Assembly (NCBI RefSeq): GCF_037893015.1
Contig: NC_133663.1
Coordinates: 2,224,378-2,288,377, forward strand
Length of the DNA stretch: 64,000 nt
Source: Macrotis lagotis
Taxonomy: Eukaryota; Chordata; Mammalia; Peramelemorphia; Peramelidae
Direction: 5' to 3'
The notes beneath the pieces are model-generated. The model was not told the DNA's origin. It searched no databases and was given only the letters and a program-made list of their open reading frames with translations. This document shows, in pieces, positions 10,006 to 22,105 of the stretch. Numbering within the stretch: position 1 is the stretch's first letter; each line of letters starts with the position of its first letter. The translations under genes and the position numbers were made by a program.

Positions 10006-11912
10006 TCATCCACAGAGCACCAAGGGTGGGGGGCTGGGGCGCTACCAGCTCGGAGCTCTCTCCATTCTAGGTATCCCTTTTTGGCTCACCTTTTCCCTTC
10101 CAATGGCTTCTGGGAAAGCCCTAACATTCAAGGAGGAAATCTGAGACAGAAGCCTACTGGGTTTGTCTCTTAGCAAAACCTTCAGTCACCCACGCTCATC
10201 AGTCAAACTATTCTGGGCAGATTCACGTGGGAAGGGGGAGGGGACTGGCTAAAGGTAGAACCTGACTCCAAGGTTTCCCAGTCTAGGGTGGGATGTGGAA
10301 AGCTGTGTGAACCCCAGTGCCTCTGCCCAAGGAGAGAGAGAGAGAGAGAGAGAGAGGGCAAGCCAGCCCCTAAACCAGGCACAGACCTGGGAATCACCCT
10401 CAGTACTGGATTGTGTTTCAGCTTGAGAAACTAAGACTGAAGGGTTGGCTGGCACCTTTGGGCAAGGCCAGCATGACCACATCCCAGGGAAGGACCCGTC
10501 TCCTTGTCCAACCATGGTAGGTCTCTGTGTTCTAAAACAGCCGCTTCCTTCCTATGTGACCTTGGGCAAGTCACTGACCTGCTCTAGATGTAACAGAGGA
10601 AGAAGGGCTTGGACGCTCCATGCAGGGCCTTCTATCTTCCTCTTCTAGGCCCTATAGTCTTTTCACTGACAATTGCTCACTTCATCTCATCTCAGTCAAC
10701 ATGACCAACAAATATCATCCTTTGTGCATCCTCCAATACAGTAGAAGCACCCAAACTATGGCCTCACCCCATGGACTTAGAGCTCTCACCCTGAGAAACA
10801 TTAATGGAATGAAGGAGTCAGGAAGTCCCTATCCCCCCAAGAGACCCATCTGCTCTGGACCCAGGTGTGAAGCCACCCTGGATGCTCAGGACTCCTAGTG
10901 ACCAAGGAGAGGAGTCTCCCTTCTTTCATGCCCTTGCTTATGATGTGCCATGTTTGGTCCCTCAGGGGAAGACTGACTTCTTATCTCCTTGTTGGCTCAT
11001 GTCTTAGGTCTCCTCAATGCAGGGAGAAGGAGGGTATTGCACGCACCACATCAATGGAGGGGTCTGACTGGATTTATTTCTTATACATAAAAGAAATGCT
11101 CAACACAGACCCCTAAAAGGTGCCTATTAATGAAAGACACAGGATTGTGTGTTTTCAACATATATCTACTATTGTATTCTGCTGGGAGGTTGATGCTAAA
11201 ATGATCCAAAAGGAAACTACTTGTGGGAACTCTGTGTAGATGCTGTGGCATTTCCCCTCAAAGTCCGAGTCTCCTGACCAGCCAGCTTGGGACTGGGGCT
11301 CCTCTTCTCTTCACTTTTGGTGGCTCACTGACACCTCGGCCTGATGGATCAGCTGGCCGCTAGAGCCCTGGCTCTCACAAGATCTCATCCAAGCCTGGAC
11401 CCTTCCCTGACACTTGGTCACCTACTCAGGAAAGGAAGCACAAAGCCGAAGAGGCAGCCAGGGGTCCATGCTCAGGCATCTTCACACGTGTCGTGTCACT
11501 TTATCCTCTCCAACACTGGAAGTTTGGGGCTCTTACCACCAAGGTTTACTTGGTCCAGGGTGCATTTGTGGGGAAGGTGCTAAGTTAAGGGTTACTACCC
11601 CTCCAAGAGGGGCCAGGAAGGCAGTCTTTGTTCTGCATCCCTTGTACCCCTAAACCTAAGTTATTTGAGGAGGTAGACTGGTGTAACTCTGGTCTGGTCC
11701 ACTCTGGGAGAGACAGTGACTTTGAGTGAAAGTCTCAGCCTCCCTTCCAAAGGGGGTCCTGGAATCCCTGCCACCAGGGATGGGGAGAGGGCTAAACATC
11801 TGAACCAACCTCAGGAACATCTCTGTCTTCCAAACCTCTCACGGGAAAGACTTGGGGTCATCTGCAGGAATGAGCAATGCTCAAGACCAGCCTAGCATTT
11901 AGAAATGGTGCC
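10006..11912. other. Gene-free stretch with one short GA tract
   Basis: Holds a (GA)n microsatellite at about 10329-10357 and a short MIR-like CCTTGGGCAAGTCACTGACC near 10560. No exon or RNA gene that I can support. Confidence 0.5.
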
Positions 11913-11913
11913 T

Positions 11914-12067
11914 TAGAGGGTGGCTAGAGGGTGCAGTGAATAGAGCACCAGCCCTGGAGTCAGGAGTCCCTGAGTTCAAATCCAGCTTCAGACACTTCAT
12001 AATTACCCAGCTGTGAGACCTTGGGCAAGTCATTTAACCCCAATGCCTTGCAAAAAACAAAAACAAA
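11914..12067 (+). repeat. Marsupial CORE-SINE
   Basis: Complete but diverged unit: AGGGTGCAGTGAATAGAGCAC, GAGTTCAAATCCAGC, CCTTGGGCAAGTCATTTAAC, then an A-rich tail with CAAAAACAAAC. It lies directly next to the 5' side of a MIR-like tail. Confidence 0.92.
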
Positions 12068-12245
12068 CTGGGTAACCGTGGGTCATTCACTTCACTTCTG
12101 TCTGCCTCAGTTTCCTCAACTGTAAAATGGGGATAACAAGAGCATCACTCTCCCAGGGCTGTTGTGAGGATGAAATAGGATGATAATTATCAAGTATTTA
12201 GCAGTTTCTGGGGCAGAGTGTGTGGGTGATAGCTATACATGAGTA
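12068..12245 (+). repeat. MIR-like element
   Basis: Contains CTGCCTCAGTTTCCTCAACT, GTAAAATGGGGATAA, CAGGGCTGTTGTGAGGATGA and a trailing ATAATTATCAAGTATTTAGC, the usual order of a MIR tail. The CORE-SINE just before it probably inserted into it. Confidence 0.8.
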
Positions 12246-14025
12246 ATAACAATCATCATAAATGCTAGTTAGCTGCTGACCCCAAACCCAGAGTCCTGAC
12301 CTCTCTGGCTGTCACTGCCCCCATGGCTCCAATCAGGGCCCCCCCAGACCTCTAGGGAGAATCCCCTCCCAGATGTGGGGCTTGGTGGAATCCTTGGGGG
12401 ATGACCAGAGTCACCCACCACTGGAAGAGGCTGCAGGAAGCTGAGCAGGGACAGCAGCCAGGCCTCCCCAGATCTCCCTCCTTTGTTCAGGCTCAGAACC
12501 CTGCCCCTCACCCCCCTCATCCAGGCCCTTCAGCCATTTACTTTGAACATGCAGGAATTATATCAAATCCATTTCTCAACTTAATTCTGGTTCCAGGCGC
12601 TTCTCCTGCTCACATCCCCACCTCCATGCCTTGGTTGGCTGGCCCTCCTGCCCTCCACCACAGGATGGCATCCAGAGCCCCCTCCCATGCTCCCATGTTT
12701 GTTGTGGGGTGCATACACATTTGGTTTGTGTCTGCACATGATGTGTGTATGTACCAGGCGAGCCCTGGCAGGCTGGGGGAGGGGGGCTGGCCCTCCCAGT
12801 GTTTTTAGTCCCTCCCGCTGGGCGCCCTCTGCCACCTCCTAATCCTCATGCCAGCTTTCCCTTCCCCCTAACCCTCCTCTCTGAGCCCAGAGGGACAGAA
12901 AAACCCATGGAAATGTTTCCTCCACCGAAAGATGGGCATTCTGCCCACTCTGACTCAACTTTTAATTAAAATAAAATTGAGAAAAGATTAATTGAAATAA
13001 ATGGGCCCAGTTTCCTTTTTCAATTGATGGAAAATCCCTACAGCCCTGATGTTAATTGTGATCCAGATCCTACTGCATGCACACATGCTCCCTAGATTGC
13101 AGAGGGGAGTCTGGCAGGGCCCAGGGTTGGGGCTGGGCCAGGCTGGGGAAAGAGACTGGGCTTGGAGTGAAGAGACCCCATTCAAATCCCACTTCTGCCA
13201 CCTGTCCTCAGGCTGGTCTCTTACCCTAGAGGAGCCTCAATTTCCTCACATGTCTGTGGAAGGAGGCTGGAATTGGGGGGGGGTCTCTAAGGTCCTGGAT
13301 CATTCTCACACCCCTCTTTAAGGCCGGTCATGCAGAAAAGAGGATGCCCCCCAACCAGACTGAGAGCAGGCTCCCTATTCAGCACAGGGAATGAAGGGAA
13401 CCAGGAGCCCCTTCCTCCCTCCACTTCTAGAAGAGGAGAGAAATTCTTGAGAAAACCAACCCATTTTTCACAATGTATGAGTCTGGGAGACCTTGGCTCC
13501 TTGCGGGGGGGGGGTTCCCCAGAGGTCTGTGATAGGGAGTCCACTGCCAGGGGCCATCTGCCCCAGAAACCAGGCCCCAGACCCCAGGCAGAGGAAAGAC
13601 CCCAACACCCCACATTAAGAGGACTGAGTCTGTGAGAGGCTTCTGGGAAACAGACTCCACCCTCCAACTGTCCGCAGCCCGGCCACCCTCCAACTAACCC
13701 CTGCCCCATTACCTGGGCCGTGAATTTTGAAGAGAGGAACTTGTCACCTCTCCCCCCCGGTCCCCACAGGACCAGTCGGGGTGTGGGCAGGATGGAGGGA
13801 CAGATCTGTTTGAACTCTGGGAGGCAGAAGGGGCTGGTCCCCTTCATCTCTGAGCACAGAGGCAGCTTTTGGCTTAGTCCTTTCTTTTTTTAGTGACTTG
13901 TTTACTTCCCAGGTGGATTATGTGATTTGCTACTGATTTCTGGGTCTCCCATATGGTCCAGCAATAGGTAAATGGTTATCTTGGAGCTTAGGAGAGCAGC
14001 AAACATTTGTAGAGCTCCCCATGAG
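12246..14025. other. Gene-free stretch
   Basis: Mixed composition with an AT-rich island at about 12955-13070 (TTTAATTAAAATAAAATTGA) inside GC-richer DNA, and G runs near 13275 and 13505. Open frames of up to 186 codons occur at 13.29-13.85 kb, but they show no domain and overlap others in competing frames. Confidence 0.5.
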
Positions 14026-14155
14026 ACAGGTATCATTATTCTCCACATTTTACAGTTGAGGAAACTGAGGTCAGCAGTGGTCACATTGTGACTGAGGCTG
14101 AATTGAAGTCAGGTCTTCCTAACCCCAGACCAATTGCTCTACCACCCAGACTGTG
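14026..14155 (-). repeat. MIR-like element, reverse orientation
   Basis: TTTTACAGTTGAGGAAACTG followed by TCAGGTCTTCCTAACCCCAG and GCTCTACCACCCAG, the reverse complement of a MIR/CORE-SINE. Strongly diverged. Confidence 0.7.
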
Positions 14156-15814
14156 AATTGCATTTCTGATCATCTCAAGAAGACCCTGCTGAGCCCTGGA
14201 AGTAGCTAAGAGGGTGTTGGATGTGGGTGGTATGGCCTCGAAGACCTCACTTCTCAGGGGCCATCCTTCCTGCCAGGCTTCTGGGCCTTCCACACTGGCA
14301 TCCCTGCCCACTGCCCTTTGAAACGGTATCCGGTGTGCTAAGGAGGGTGGGGTGGGGCAGTGGCCAGCAAGGGCTAGGTCAGATGAGCTCCAAAGTCCGG
14401 CTGAGAGGGGCGTCATCTGAGCAGGTCCCCGGGCCAGTCATCATGGGCTGGCTCAGGAGAAGACGGGCCAGCCTCCATTATGCTACGGACACCCATGACT
14501 GTGCTCAGGGGCAGCCCTGGCTTCTCCCGTGAACACCAGACAGAGTCCCCAAGACCAGGAAACAAACTGATGTAGAGTAACCGAGAACGCTGGAATCCAC
14601 ACGTCAGCTCAATCATGGGTGCCTACCGTAGGCTGAGCCTGGGGACCAGCTGGGAGAGAAGGGATGGGCCCCAGGCCGTGGGGGGACCAGGACCACTGGA
14701 TGGAAGTCACTAGTCTGGACTGTGGTAAGCAGGCTGCCTCCCCACCTCTGGATGGGGCTGTAGCTGAGCTGGGGCAGAGCCCGCCAGGGCTTGTAGGCTC
14801 AGCTCCCTTCCAGGAAGTCACCCATCATGGGGCTGCTGGTGCCCAAGAATATCCCCCTCTGGTGACCAGCCTAGGCTGTCCCTCTGCCCTTGGTTGGGTG
14901 CACCCCTGAAGCCTTCCCAGGTCTTCAGGGAACAGGATGGATCAGAGGCTGACCCACCAGAGGGGGCTCCCCCAAACTACAAAGGGGAAATAGGCAGGAA
15001 CTTTAGCAGAGGCTACACTGGCCTCGTCTGAATTGTGGAGTCTCCAGGTTGCTCGTCGTTGACTTTATCCCCCAGGTGACTGCCTCCTTTCTCCCTCACG
15101 AGGCTCTGCCCTACCTGGCAGTGGTGACGATCCTGCTTTCTGGGAGGCCGCCTCAGGCTGGTCCAGCCCACCCCAAGGGAGGCCCACATCTGCTTGCCAG
15201 AAAGTTCCCCTAGCCGCTCACTGACTGTCCTGGTGTTCGCTGGCTAATCTCGGGGCCCTGCTCTTGTTCTCACATGGTTCAGTGGGAGCCACTTAGCCTG
15301 CAGATACCTCTATAAGCCCACCACAAAATTAACCATTTTAAAAAAAGCACAAGGCCAAGCTTGTGGGAGTGGGGACTGGCTGGGCTCTGGGGGACTTGCC
15401 AACTTTGTTTCTGAGATTCTAGAAATATTTACAAGTTGCCACTTGACCCAATACATAGAGCAGAAGACCCAAAGTCCTGTCTTGACTCCTGATGCGAGAA
15501 GCACTGAGTGAGGAGGGGGCCTGGTTCTGGCTCCTCAAGCAACTTTGGTTTAATGCCCAGGCAGGGTGAGCCCACTGGGTCAGGACCAAATCACCACCCA
15601 GAAGGTTCAGGGTCCTCTTTTCCCCCTTTGGTGCCCAAGACTGAGTGAGCTCCCTGCCTCTCCTAAGTCACAGCCTCTGAGCTGGGCTCTCAGTGGTCAT
15701 CTCAAGAAGGAAATGAAGGCCCAGAGACAGACAGGGATTGACCTGGGGTCCCACCATGGACTCTGACCTAGGGAGAAGAAGAGGTGGGCTAGGGCCACCA
15801 GTCCAACGCAACCA
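14156..15814. other. Gene-free stretch
   Basis: GC-rich, ordinary sequence. I see no repeat I can name and no convincing exon. Confidence 0.45.
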
Positions 15815-15970
15815 TGTGACCTTGGGACTAGCCCCTTACTGTTTTCTCCTCTCCATTGGGGGGGGGTATGACCTCAGAGGTCCCTGCAAGCTCTAAGGCA
15901 TGAGCATCCCCTGACCTTTCAGAGCCTCACTTCTCTCATCTATGAAATGGGAATAATAACACTGCCTGGC
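15815..15970 (+). repeat. MIR-like element
   Basis: CATGTGACCTTGGGACTAG, then CTCTAAGGCATGAGC, then CACTTCTCTCATCTATGAAA and TGGGAATAATAACACTGCC. The motif order fits one or two overlapping MIR copies. Confidence 0.65.
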
Positions 15971-15985
15971 CCCATGGCCCAAACT

Positions 15986-17110
15986 CTAATTTCTGAGAGA
16001 TTGTGAAGTTCCAAGGTCGACAGCTGTGACAGGGAGAACATTTATGATGGGTCTTCCTAGTGGGCAGCAGTCTGGGATTATGGTCAGAGCTGCTGTCCAC
16101 TCTCTCTTGTACCCCCTGGCTTGTTCTGGACCCAAGCTAACTGGGGTCCTTTCCCAATGGAGGTACTGATGGATAGGATGAAGCTGTCCATTGAACTTCT
16201 CCTGTGTGGATGGCTTGTCCAACCCTTCTATGTCAAAGCACAGCCACGCTTCTTCTTGATGGAGGGGGGCCTTAGTGACTGGGGCCCCCAGCAACATGGA
16301 GCCTGCAAATAGGAGCAGTTGGAGGTCCTCGCCTTCCCCTGTGTCAATTGTGGCCATGTCTCTGTTTCATGGCTTATTTGACATGGATGCTCAGAGGGTC
16401 CTGGAACAGAATCATCTCCAGGGTGGCCTTGGCCAGGACCTCATGTGGGGTGGTATGAGCCTGCAAGCCAGAAGCCCCCACCGGGTTTGGCTTTGCTATT
16501 AGGTGCTGTTCTATGTATCCTCCAGTGTCACTTGGGCAGCTGTAAAGATGTGGTTCGCTGAGGTGGCCTCTCCCGGGAGAGTCTGAGGCTGCCTCCATGT
16601 AGCTGACATGGTTTCATCGATCCCTGGAACCGTGACATTATTGTGGTTCACTCCTTCCAACAGTTTGTCACCAAAGAGCTGGTGCTGAGAATAGCTCCAA
16701 CCAGAAACGCTGCCAAGGCTGCCAGCGGAGACTCTCATCCTGAAGGGACGCGTTCATCCTCCGAGACACAGGCCCAGCTGCCATCTCCAGCTTGTGCTGA
16801 CACGGCCTCCTCATTGGAAAGACTTCTCTTCATGTCTTCAGAATTTCATAATGGAGAGCATCTCACCTCCCCTGGGCTGGGGTCCCCTGGATCTCATGAT
16901 CCAGGGGCAATGCTGCATGTCCCTTCCTGGCGCCCTCTGATGCCTACTCCAGTTCTTAGAGCTGGTCCCAGATGGGACTCAACCATCTCTCCGGTATATT
17001 CAGAGGTGGGAGTTTCCATCTCTCCCAAAGCTTTCCCTTGCTGGTCAGATCCAATCCAGAATCTCACATCCCCTCCTTCACTTCCTTCACCTTTTGAAGA
17101 GAAGTGAAAC
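15986..17110. other. Unclassified stretch, possible old retrocopy
   Basis: Three minus-strand frames of 75, 74 and 123 codons overlap or nearly abut (16738-16511, 16598-16374, 16357-15986), changing frame twice. Base composition is more balanced than in the flanks. This is how a frameshifted processed pseudogene looks, but I do not recognise the protein, and frames of this size also occur by chance. Confidence 0.2.
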
Positions 17111-17136
17111 CAGATCAAGAATGTCTCAGCTGAGGC

Positions 17137-17289
17137 TGGGTCCTACGTGGTGCAGTGACCAGATCACTGGCCCTGGAGTTAGGAGGAACCCAAGTTCAAA
17201 TCCAGCCTCAGACACTTGATACCTACTAGCTGTGTGACACTGAGCAAGTCACTTAAGCCCAATTGTCTCCAAAAACTAATAAAAATAAT
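17137..17289 (+). repeat. Marsupial CORE-SINE
   Basis: ACGTGGTGCAGTGACCAGAT, CAAGTTCAAATCCAGCCTC, ACTGAGCAAGTCACTTAAGC and an A-rich tail with AATAAAAATAA. More diverged than the copies at 34.0 and 57.6 kb. Confidence 0.9.
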
Positions 17290-17924
17290 GGACCAGCTGC
17301 TTTATTAAAAACCAAAAGGCAGAGAGACTGTACCTAAACAGTTGACCGAAATCCTTAGTCCTCAATGACCCAGGACAAGAGGCCCATGGACGTTTGACCT
17401 GAGATGTCTCTGGATTCCTCTGCTGTCTCATGTAGCTATGGGTAGCAGAATCCTGTCAGAGACCTCTCCCTCAGAGCAGGCCTCAGACCCCCATTTCTGG
17501 GACCTCCTACACTAGGTCTCCCATCCTCAAGCACAGAGGGGCTTCTCCTAAAGTGGGCTTCGATCTCTGTTCCCTCCAGGCTGGCCAGCCTGGCCTTGGT
17601 GACCAGACATGGCATCAGCTCACTGGGCTCTTGCCCAAGATGCTTTCATCTACCCCTGAAGGAGCCAGGGATGTGGGACTGCCTACTATCATCTTTGTCA
17701 TTCCTGCCTCTACTTTGGAGGGGCTGGCAGCAGGACTTTCTGCTACTATTGGGGGCAGGCTTGGGGAGAAAGACCCCCCCCGCTACTAAACCAAATCCCA
17801 AGTGAGGACAGGGAGCAGCGGCAGAGATGTGATGCCCGATGATGTCAGTGTGGGGGACCCTCCAGAGGGTGGCCCTGCCCATATGTGGGCCCTCCCTGGG
17901 CCCTTTCTTCTTCCCATGAACATG

Positions 17925-18065
17925 GTCATAATAATCATAACAAAAATCATCAGAAGTGTTCATATCATGCCTTATAGTTTGCAAAGAGTTTTCCTATGGG
18001 ATCTCATTTGATCTTCCCCCACAACTTGTCTCCATTTACAGAGGAGGAAACTGAGGCAAACAAGG
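17925..18065 (-). repeat. MIR-like element, reverse orientation
   Basis: ATAATAATCATAAC, TTTGCAAAGAGTTTTCC, GATCTCATTTGATCTTCCC, then ATTTACAGAGGAGGAAACTG. This is the reverse complement of a MIR/THER-type tail. Confidence 0.75.
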
Positions 18066-18877
18066 ACTTTGGGTCTTCTGCTCTATGTATTGGGTCAAGT
18101 GGCAACTTTTTAATATTTCTAGAATCTCATAAGCAAAGTTGGCAAGCCCCTCTGATCCCAGCCAGTCCCCACTCGGTCAGGCCAGGCAACTGTCTGTGGT
18201 AGCCAGAGCGGCCTGTACAACTTCCTCCCATCACTGTTGGCCCTCCCAAGGTTCCCCCTCTTTAGGTGCTCGGAGGCAGGTACCCTTGCCACCCTCCCAG
18301 TCTTCTCTCAGCTGAGCTAGGCACGTCCCTCCTTGTGTCCTGATTCCACCCTCCCAGTCACCTTTAGGTCTGGACACTCTCCAGCTTCTCACTGGGAAGG
18401 GGAGAAGCAGATTTATGGGCCACATGTTCCAGCTCTCTTTTTCCTCTCATGGTGTTTCAGAAAATACTTTAGCTTTGAACCCAATGTACCCTCTGGCTAA
18501 TTGGCAAAATGAACACACAAGTGGGGGCCTGTATGGAGCCAGAGTGTGCTGGCAAGGGTTTAACAATCGGCTCTCTGAAAGCACATCACACTCTAGAGCT
18601 CCATGTGCATCATTACTATTTTCTCTGTCCCTTTCTTAAGTCTAGACCATCCACAGAAGAATCAATCCAGTCCCGTTCTGTAGTGTTGTGTAAATGCTGA
18701 TCAAACTGATCAACTGAGCCTCTGGCAGACCCCGCTTCCAACCCCCAGAGTCCCCTGGCACTGAGTAGGGGCCTCCCCTATGTGCTTGGCAGCCCCACTG
18801 GTGAATGTGCCACTTGGGACTATTCCTCAGTCATCTCTTCTTCTCCCTGAACCCTAAGGTGGTGCAGGGCTGGACAC
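18066..18877. other. Gene-free stretch
   Basis: No exon, RNA gene or named repeat that I can support. Confidence 0.45.
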
Positions 18878-18962
18878 CATCGCCGTCGCCCTTATCACCA
18901 TCATTGTCATTGCCACCATGGCCACCATCATCAATATCACGTCGCCATCGTCATGGCAATAG
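18878..18962. repeat. Degenerate (ATC/GCC) trinucleotide repeat
   Basis: Imperfect CATCGCCGTCGCC, ATCACCATCATTGTC and ATGGCCACCATCATC units keep a triplet period for about 85 bp. It is an older relative in composition of the CAC/CAT array at 45.2 kb. Confidence 0.75.
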
Positions 18963-18974
18963 AAGCAGCACGGT

Positions 18975-19165
18975 AATCTTTCCTTTTCCCTATTTATAGG
19001 TAAAGACAGTTTTCCACATTTGCTTGCGTTTGCCCTTTTCCTCCCTCCTCAAGGAAGGCTCTAAGTTATCTCCATAGACAGATAGCCAGCCCTGGTGCAT
19101 GAAAGGAGAATCAGAACAAAGGGGGGAAAAACCGCAAGAAATTTTAAAACAGCAAATTACAAAGG
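18975..19165 (-). repeat. L1-type 3' end remnant, reverse orientation
   Basis: ACAGTTTTCCACATTTGC, CCCTTTTCCTCCCTCCTC, ATAGCCAGCCCTGG and GGGGAAAAACCGCAAGAAA are in the order of the reverse L1 3'UTR that is also seen near 38.8 kb. Weak and diverged. Confidence 0.4.
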
Positions 19166-19184
19166 GCACGTTGTCAGTTTGGGC

Positions 19185-19425
19185 AGCAGCAATAATCTTT
19201 ACGGGTTGCAAGGAACCTTACAAATGTTCCCTCATTGAATCTTCTCCACATTCCCGAGAAATGCAAGCTTTTAGCATCCCCACTTTACGGATGAGGAAAC
19301 TGAGGTAAAGTGGGGCTATGGGACTTTCCCAAGGTTATACAGTTAGTCAGTGCCTGAGGCAGGATTTGAATTCTGGTCTTCCTGCCTCCAACTCCAGCCT
19401 TCTCATCCCCTGGATGTCTAGCTAT
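19185..19425 (-). repeat. MIR-like element, reverse orientation, long
   Basis: Begins with ACAAATGTTCCCTCATTGAA, passes through CACTTTACGGATGAGGAAAC, GGTTATACAGTTAGTCAGTG, GCAGGATTTGAATTCTGG and TCTTCCTGCCTCCAACTCC. It covers nearly the whole reverse MIR consensus order. Confidence 0.85.
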
Positions 19426-19602
19426 TTCATATGCATGTGGTTTAAAGGGGAGAGGGGGGCTGGTCTCCTCTAGCCTACCTGGCCACCTCACCCTGCCCAA
19501 GTCTTTCCCCTTTTGGTCCCACCAGCAGCCTAGGCCTCGCCATCTTTAAGACCCTTCCCACCCCAGCTCCAGGACTGGAGAACTTCAGATCTGCCCACCC
19601 TG

Positions 19603-19832
19603 GGGGTGGTTAACTAGCACAGTGGATAGAGCAGGAAGGCCCGAATTCAAATCTGACCTCAGACACTCACTAGCTGTGTAGTCCTGGGCATGTCACTTCA
19701 CCTCTCTTTGCCCTAATCCATGGGAGAAGGAAATAGCAAACTCCTCTAGTGCCTTTGCCAAGGAAAGTCCGAGGCTGGTATTGGCCAGCTAGGGTGCATG
19801 GGTCATGAAGGCTTGCCCCGACTGAACAGTGA
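19603..19832 (+). repeat. CORE-SINE with RTE-type 3' tail
   Basis: The head and core (CACAGTGGATAGAGCAGG, CGAATTCAAATCTGACC) are followed by GGGAGAAGGAAATAGCAAAC, GCCTTTGCCAAGGAAAG and GGTCATGAAGGCTTGCCCCG. That tail differs from the CCTTGCAAAA type and is the one known to pair with RTE elements. Reverse copies with the same tail lie at 26.1 and 35.1 kb. Confidence 0.8.
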
Positions 19833-20340
19833 CCAGGAGAGCTCTGCAAACCCTCCCCTCTCCATTACCTCATCCTGCCCAAGGAATTTCCTTTTGACTG
19901 AGGGGAGAGGAGCTGCCTAAGAGCCAGGGGCCCAGGGGCTCAGGTGCCAGTTTGCTCCTGGACCTGGGCTTGAAGAGAGTTCCTCTGGGGGAGAAGGTGC
20001 TACTCAGGAGGTCCAGAGGAGTCCTGAGCCAAGGTCCGCTTGGACTGAGCAGTGCACTGACCACTCCTCTCATTCCCACATCAGCCTCTGCTCTCTGCAG
20101 CCCTGCCAAGGGAAGACAACTGTGCCCATGGACTCCAGGTGCCCTCAGGAGCCTGGACCATCCCCCAGACTTCTGTGGCCAAGGGGAATCAGCTCAGAGG
20201 TCCAGGTGGGGCCCTGGCTGGACCAGAGGCCTCTCGCAGGTGAAGGGCAACTTCCCAGACCAACTTTCTCAGAGGGCTTCCTTTAGCCAGACTAATTGGC
20301 CCCCCTGCCCTTCTGGGTGGAGCCACCACCTGATCAATGA

Positions 20341-20478
20341 AAAGGCTTCTAGCCCTTTGCTTTCTTTTCTTTCTTTCTCTCTTTTTTCTTCCATATTTAA
20401 CATTCATTTTTTAAATATTTTGAGCTCCCAGTTCTCTCTCTTCTTTTCCCCTCCCCACCCATTGCTTTCCTTTTGTAG
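20341..20478 (-). repeat. L1-type 3' end, reverse orientation
   Basis: A T/C-rich tract, then CATATTTAACATTCATTTTT, AAATATTTTGAGCTCCCAG and TTCTCTCTCTTCTTTTCCCC. This is the reverse complement of the marsupial L1 end that reads GAATTTGGAACTCAAA in the forward copy at 59.6 kb. Confidence 0.6.
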
Positions 20479-20925
20479 ACCTCAGTTTCCTCATCTGTCA
20501 AAGAAGGAGATGTTTACACTCCTTTCTCACAGCCCTCTATGGGTACTGCCAAGTTAGAGGAGGGAGAAAGAGAGGCTGAGGAAGCCAGTGTCCCTAATTG
20601 TCTTGACCTGCCCAGGGCAGGCCCTCCCATGCCCCATCATTAATCAAAATTTACTAACACAAAGTCTGGCTTCCTTTTTTACTGCCAGTGTCAACATGCC
20701 CTTGAAATGCCAAGGCTCAGGGTCAGGGAGGGGAAGGCTGACCACCGGTCAGGAAGAAGCTAGAGAGAGGACAGCCCTGCCCAGCATCTCACTGTGACCT
20801 CCAGGGGCAAACAGGCCACAGGGAAGCCAGGCAGACCTGTCCCCTCCCAGTATTCTGGCTTCTCATCTAGGAGAGGGCATTTCGCCAGGGCTTCCGCCTT
20901 AAAATCTTTGTTAAGAAACTCCCTT

Positions 20926-21090
20926 GGGGGTGCGGCTAGGTGGTGCAGTGGATAAAGCACCGGCCCTGGAGTCAGGAGTACCTGGGTTCAAATCCTGCCT
21001 GAGACAATTAATAAATTGCCTAGCTGTGTGGCCTTGGGCAAGCCACTGAACCCCATTGCCTAGCAAAAACTAAAAAAAAAAACAAAAAAC
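20926..21090 (+). repeat. Marsupial CORE-SINE, complete
   Basis: GGCTAGGTGGTGCAGTGGAT, GGGTTCAAATCCTGCCTGAG, GGCCTTGGGCAAGCCACTGA, CCCCATTGCCTAGCAAAAAC and an A-rich tail. Low divergence from the other young copies. Confidence 0.95.
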
Positions 21091-21987
21091 CTCTCCCTGG
21101 ATTTTTTCACTTTATTTCTTTTGTGGTTTTTTTTTTTTTTATTGAGGGGGAGGGGGGATTATGTTTACTTTTTCAACAAGACTATTTTAGTAATGTTAAA
21201 TCAAAAACAGAAGTGGGGGAAAAAAGCAAAACTAAATTGTTTGGCAGAAGAAAATAAAAAGAATCTCCCTGGACCAGCTACTGGGGAAGCAAGGCAAAGA
21301 AGGCACTGTCCCTGCCCTCAGGGAGCTTCCATTCTGGCTGGGGATGTATACGCCCAGAGGTGGCTAGGGAACTTGGGGGGGGGGGTGGTGCAGTGCCTAC
21401 TCCTAGCACGGATAGCCAGCCTTGGACCATGGGCCAGTGTGCTTGCAGCACGAGGATTATTATCTCATTGGTTAAGGAGCAGGAAGGGGCCCTGGGCCAA
21501 GCTCTGGAGGTCACTCACAGAGCTCCTGAGTTCTAGAGACAACTCGAACCCAGGTCTCCACCCCCATTTTTAACCTGAAGTCTTGCACAGGCTGGCAGGA
21601 GCTCTCCATTGAGTTGGCTAAAGTTGACCCAAGAAGTGAGGAGAGCTCCTCTGGGGCAGTGCCCCCCACCCCTGGGCTATGGGGTCAGTGCCGGGCCCTC
21701 TGGACCTCTAGTGGGCTCTCACTGGCAATCAACTGAAATGTTGCTAGAAATAACAGGGTTGTCGATCCTGAACATGGGAGCCAGCGAGTGTTCTGTTGCC
21801 AAGGTCGTCTGTGCTGAGCTCAGGCTGCCGTGTCCAGCCTCCAGCCACAATCTCCCTGAGCAGAACACCCTGGAACAAATAGGACCAAATTGCCAGCTGG
21901 CCCAACCTTGTAAGAACTCTCCCCCATGTGGCTTAGTATTAAGGGAGGGTCACTGGGGGAGAGAGCAGAGCTTGGATCCTGGGGGTG

Positions 21988-22105
21988 CCATTGACTAGCT
22001 GTGACCCTGGCCCCCGTGCCTCAGTTTCCTCACCCATAAAACAAGAAGCTGGGCTGGACGACTGCTAAGGTCCTTCCCAGCTCCAAGCTTTGACCCTATG
22101 ACTTG
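21988..22105 (+). repeat. MIR-like element
   Basis: TTGACTAGCTGTGACCCTGG, GTGCCTCAGTTTCCTCACCC, ATAAAACAAGAAGCTGGGC, GGTCCTTCCCAGCTCCAAGC. This is a clear MIR body and tail. Confidence 0.8.
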
